A stretch of DNA of 7,288 nucleotides from an uncultured Lachnospiraceae bacterium (GTDB lineage: Bacteria > Bacillota > Clostridia > Lachnospirales > Lachnospiraceae): assembly GCA_902796375.1 (NCBI GenBank), contig CADBOW010000117.1, positions 1-7,288 of the forward strand. Direction: 5' to 3'. Of this stretch, positions 6,097-7,288 are shown piece after piece (position 1 is the stretch's first letter; the number at the start of each line of letters is the position of its first letter). Under the pieces are notes generated by a model. The model did not search any database. It saw nothing but the letters and a program-made list of their open reading frames with translations, and had not been told where the DNA came from. The position numbers and the translations under genes were made by a program.

Positions 6097-6794
6097 AATA
6101 TTCTATCGTGGTACCATGCTATAATGAGGCGGAGAATATCCCTCTGCTGCTGGAACGGTTTCAGCAGGTTCTGCGGGGCTCCGTGATCGAAGTGATCCTT
6201 GTGAATAACGGGTCTACGGACGGGTCGGAACAGGTGCTTCAGGAGCTTCTGCCTGCATATCCCTTTGCCCGGGTCACAAAGGTTGAAGTGAACCAGGGAT
6301 ACGGATACGGGATCCTTCAGGGTTTAAAGGAAGCAAGAGGAGATTATATCGGATGGATGCATGCGGATATGCAGACGGATCCGCTGGATGCGGTGAAGGC
6401 CTTCCGGCTGGCAAAACGTCATGGGGACGAAGCTCTGTATCTCAAGGGAAGGCGACAGGGGCGTCCGCTGTTTGACCGGGTATTCACCAACGGGATGAGC
6501 CTTTTTGAAACACTGATCTTTCATACGGAAATGTATGATATCAATGCTCAGCCGAATGTATTTCCCAGGAGCTTCTTCGAGAGCTGGGAGAATCCGCCCT
6601 GGGATTTCTCGCTGGATCTTTTCGCTTATTATATGGCGAAGAAGAACGGACTCAGGGTTGCCAGATTCCCGGTGCAATTTCCGGAACGGATCCACGGAAG
6701 CTCCAAATGGAATACGGACGGACTGAAGTCCAAATGGAAATTTATCAAGAGAACCGTAAAGTATAGTATGAACCTGAAGAAAACCTATGGATAA
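6087..6794 (+). CDS. GT2 family glycosyltransferase, DPM1/GtrB-like, without membrane anchor
   Basis: Probable polyprenyl-phosphate glycosyltransferase, moving a sugar from a nucleotide sugar to undecaprenyl phosphate on the cytosolic face. The GT-A fold motifs are VVPCYNEAENI (8-18), VNNGSTDGS (39-47) and HADMQTDP (92-99), the DxD-type metal site with His at the usual first Asp position. Also seen are KGRR (120-123), DINAQPNVF (151-159) and RIHGSSKW (201-208), the last resembling the R-x-x-G-x-S-K/R end of DPM-like enzymes. At 235 residues it stops after the catalytic domain and has no C-terminal membrane helices, unlike GtrB and ArnC (about 310-330), so it resembles soluble DPM1. The start ATG 6087 has GAGG 7 nt upstream, inside the HAD gene. 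It overlaps the following GtrA gene by 8 nt, and GtrA probably supplies the membrane contact. The sugar is unknown. Confidence 0.9.
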   Translation: MAVKYSIVVPCYNEAENIPLLLERFQQVLRGSVIEVILVNNGSTDGSEQVLQELLPAYPFARVTKVEVNQGYGYGILQGLKEARGDYIGWMHADMQTDPLDAVKAFRLAKRHGDEALYLKGRRQGRPLFDRVFTNGMSLFETLIFHTEMYDINAQPNVFPRSFFESWENPPWDFSLDLFAYYMAKKNGLRVARFPVQFPERIHGSSKWNTDGLKSKWKFIKRTVKYSMNLKKTYG

Positions 6795-7272
6795 TGAGAG
6801 AAAAGACATTTTTGACCGGATCGTATCGCTGAAGATCTTTCGCTGGTTTCAGCCCTTTTATAACCGGCACAGGGAGATCCTGCTGTATCTCTTCTTCGGA
6901 GGTCTGACCTTCTTCCTGGCGATCGCGGTTTATGCGATATTATTTCATCTCTTCGGCGTCGATGTGCTGATATCGAATGTGATATCCTGGATCTCGGGAG
7001 TAACCTTCTCCTTCTTTACAACCCGGATCTGGGTGTTCCGGAGTACTACGGAGGGGGCAGGAGATTTCCTGAAGCAGATGGGCTCCTTCTATCTGGCCAG
7101 GATCGGGACGCTGCTGCTTCAGGAGCTGCTGATCTTCATTTTTGTCAAGAAATTGGAATTTAATTCGGACTGGGTTAAGATCTGGACCGAGGTGATCAAT
7201 ATCATATTGAATTACGTGGTGAGTAAATGGATCATTTTCAGAAAGAAAAAGACAGGATCGAAGGATTTGTAA
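6787..7272 (+). CDS. GtrA-family small membrane protein
   Basis: GtrA-like proteins are thought to help move polyprenyl-phosphate sugars across the cytoplasmic membrane, or to anchor the GT2 partner. This 161-residue protein has four predicted spans at about 31-55, 60-79, 97-121 and 130-151. Family marks are Y-L-F-F-G-G-L-T (34-41), a polar-hydrophobic segment from N64 to F84 that includes S-F-F-T-T-R-I-W-V-F, and L-N-Y-V-V-S-K-W-I-I-F-R-K-K-K (141-155) at the end. The N-terminal 30 residues are charged and amphipathic, somewhat longer than in minimal GtrA proteins. The start overlaps the GT2 stop by 8 nt and has only a weak GAAG upstream, so translation is probably coupled. With the GT2 gene and the GT-C half of the fusion gene it completes a GtrA/B/C-like set. 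Placement in the family is secure; the flippase role is inherited from the family and not proven here. Confidence 0.9.
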   Translation: MDNERKDIFDRIVSLKIFRWFQPFYNRHREILLYLFFGGLTFFLAIAVYAILFHLFGVDVLISNVISWISGVTFSFFTTRIWVFRSTTEGAGDFLKQMGSFYLARIGTLLLQELLIFIFVKKLEFNSDWVKIWTEVINIILNYVVSKWIIFRKKKTGSKDL

Positions 7273-7288
7273 GGATCTCCAGATATGC
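7271..7288 (+). promoter_or_regulatory. Possible ribosome binding site and start codon of a further gene
   Basis: AAGGA (7271-7275) overlaps the gtrA stop and lies 9 nt before an ATG at 7285-7287, the last complete codon of the window. The spacing and operon-like packing suggest that another gene begins here, but nothing of its product is visible. Confidence 0.35.

Noticed and set aside
7240..7288. Possible terminator after the GtrA gene
   Set aside because: No stem-loop followed by a T-run is visible. The bases instead look like a ribosome site and start codon of a further gene.

Overview
The window is a stretch of a surface-polysaccharide (capsule, O-antigen-like or wall-glycopolymer) biosynthesis cluster. 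It carries seven protein genes, all on the + strand and packed almost without gaps. Strong AGGAGG-type ribosome binding sites, TTG/ATG starts, ATGA and TAATG overlaps, roughly half G+C in most of the window, and protein style (Lys/Glu-rich, frequent GGA/CGG/AGA codons) suggest a Clostridia-type Firmicute, plausibly a Lachnospiraceae-like gut or rumen bacterium. This taxonomic guess is inference; the window has no phylogenetic marker.

Region 1 (1-1673) holds a nonulosonic acid pair. The first gene is a CMP-sialate/CMP-legionaminate synthetase (NeuA family) cut by the left edge of the window. It overlaps by 4 nt a complete nonulosonate synthase (NeuB family). Together they condense a 6-carbon amino sugar with PEP and activate the product with CTP. 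Region 2 (1674-1758) is the only intergenic gap, about 85 nt, with no convincing promoter or terminator. Base composition visibly changes across it, from A+T-richer to G+C-richer.

Region 3 (1759-7272) is a tight five-gene block. (i) A 543-residue protein made of two tandem nucleotidyltransferase domains. (ii) A 693-residue fusion of a polytopic GT-C-like membrane glycosyltransferase with a C-terminal phosphoribulokinase/uridine-kinase-type P-loop domain. (iii) A HAD-family phosphatase. (iv) A GT2 glycosyltransferase of the dolichol-phosphate-mannose-synthase/GtrB type without membrane anchors. (v) A GtrA-family small membrane protein. Genes iv, v and the membrane half of ii match the logic of a three-component (GtrA/GtrB/GtrC-like) system. 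In that scheme the GT2 enzyme loads a sugar onto undecaprenyl phosphate, GtrA assists translocation, and the GT-C protein transfers the sugar on the outer face. The nucleotidyltransferase, kinase domain and phosphatase look like sugar-phosphate handling enzymes dedicated to the same decoration.

The most unusual item is the membrane glycosyltransferase-kinase fusion. Its kinase half resembles phosphoribulokinase closely, yet it has Ser where the family normally has the Walker-B-like Glu. Next is the tandem nucleotidyltransferase, both halves of which keep their signature motifs. No RNA gene, mobile element, CRISPR array or strong terminator was seen. The last 16 nt may hold the start of a further gene.
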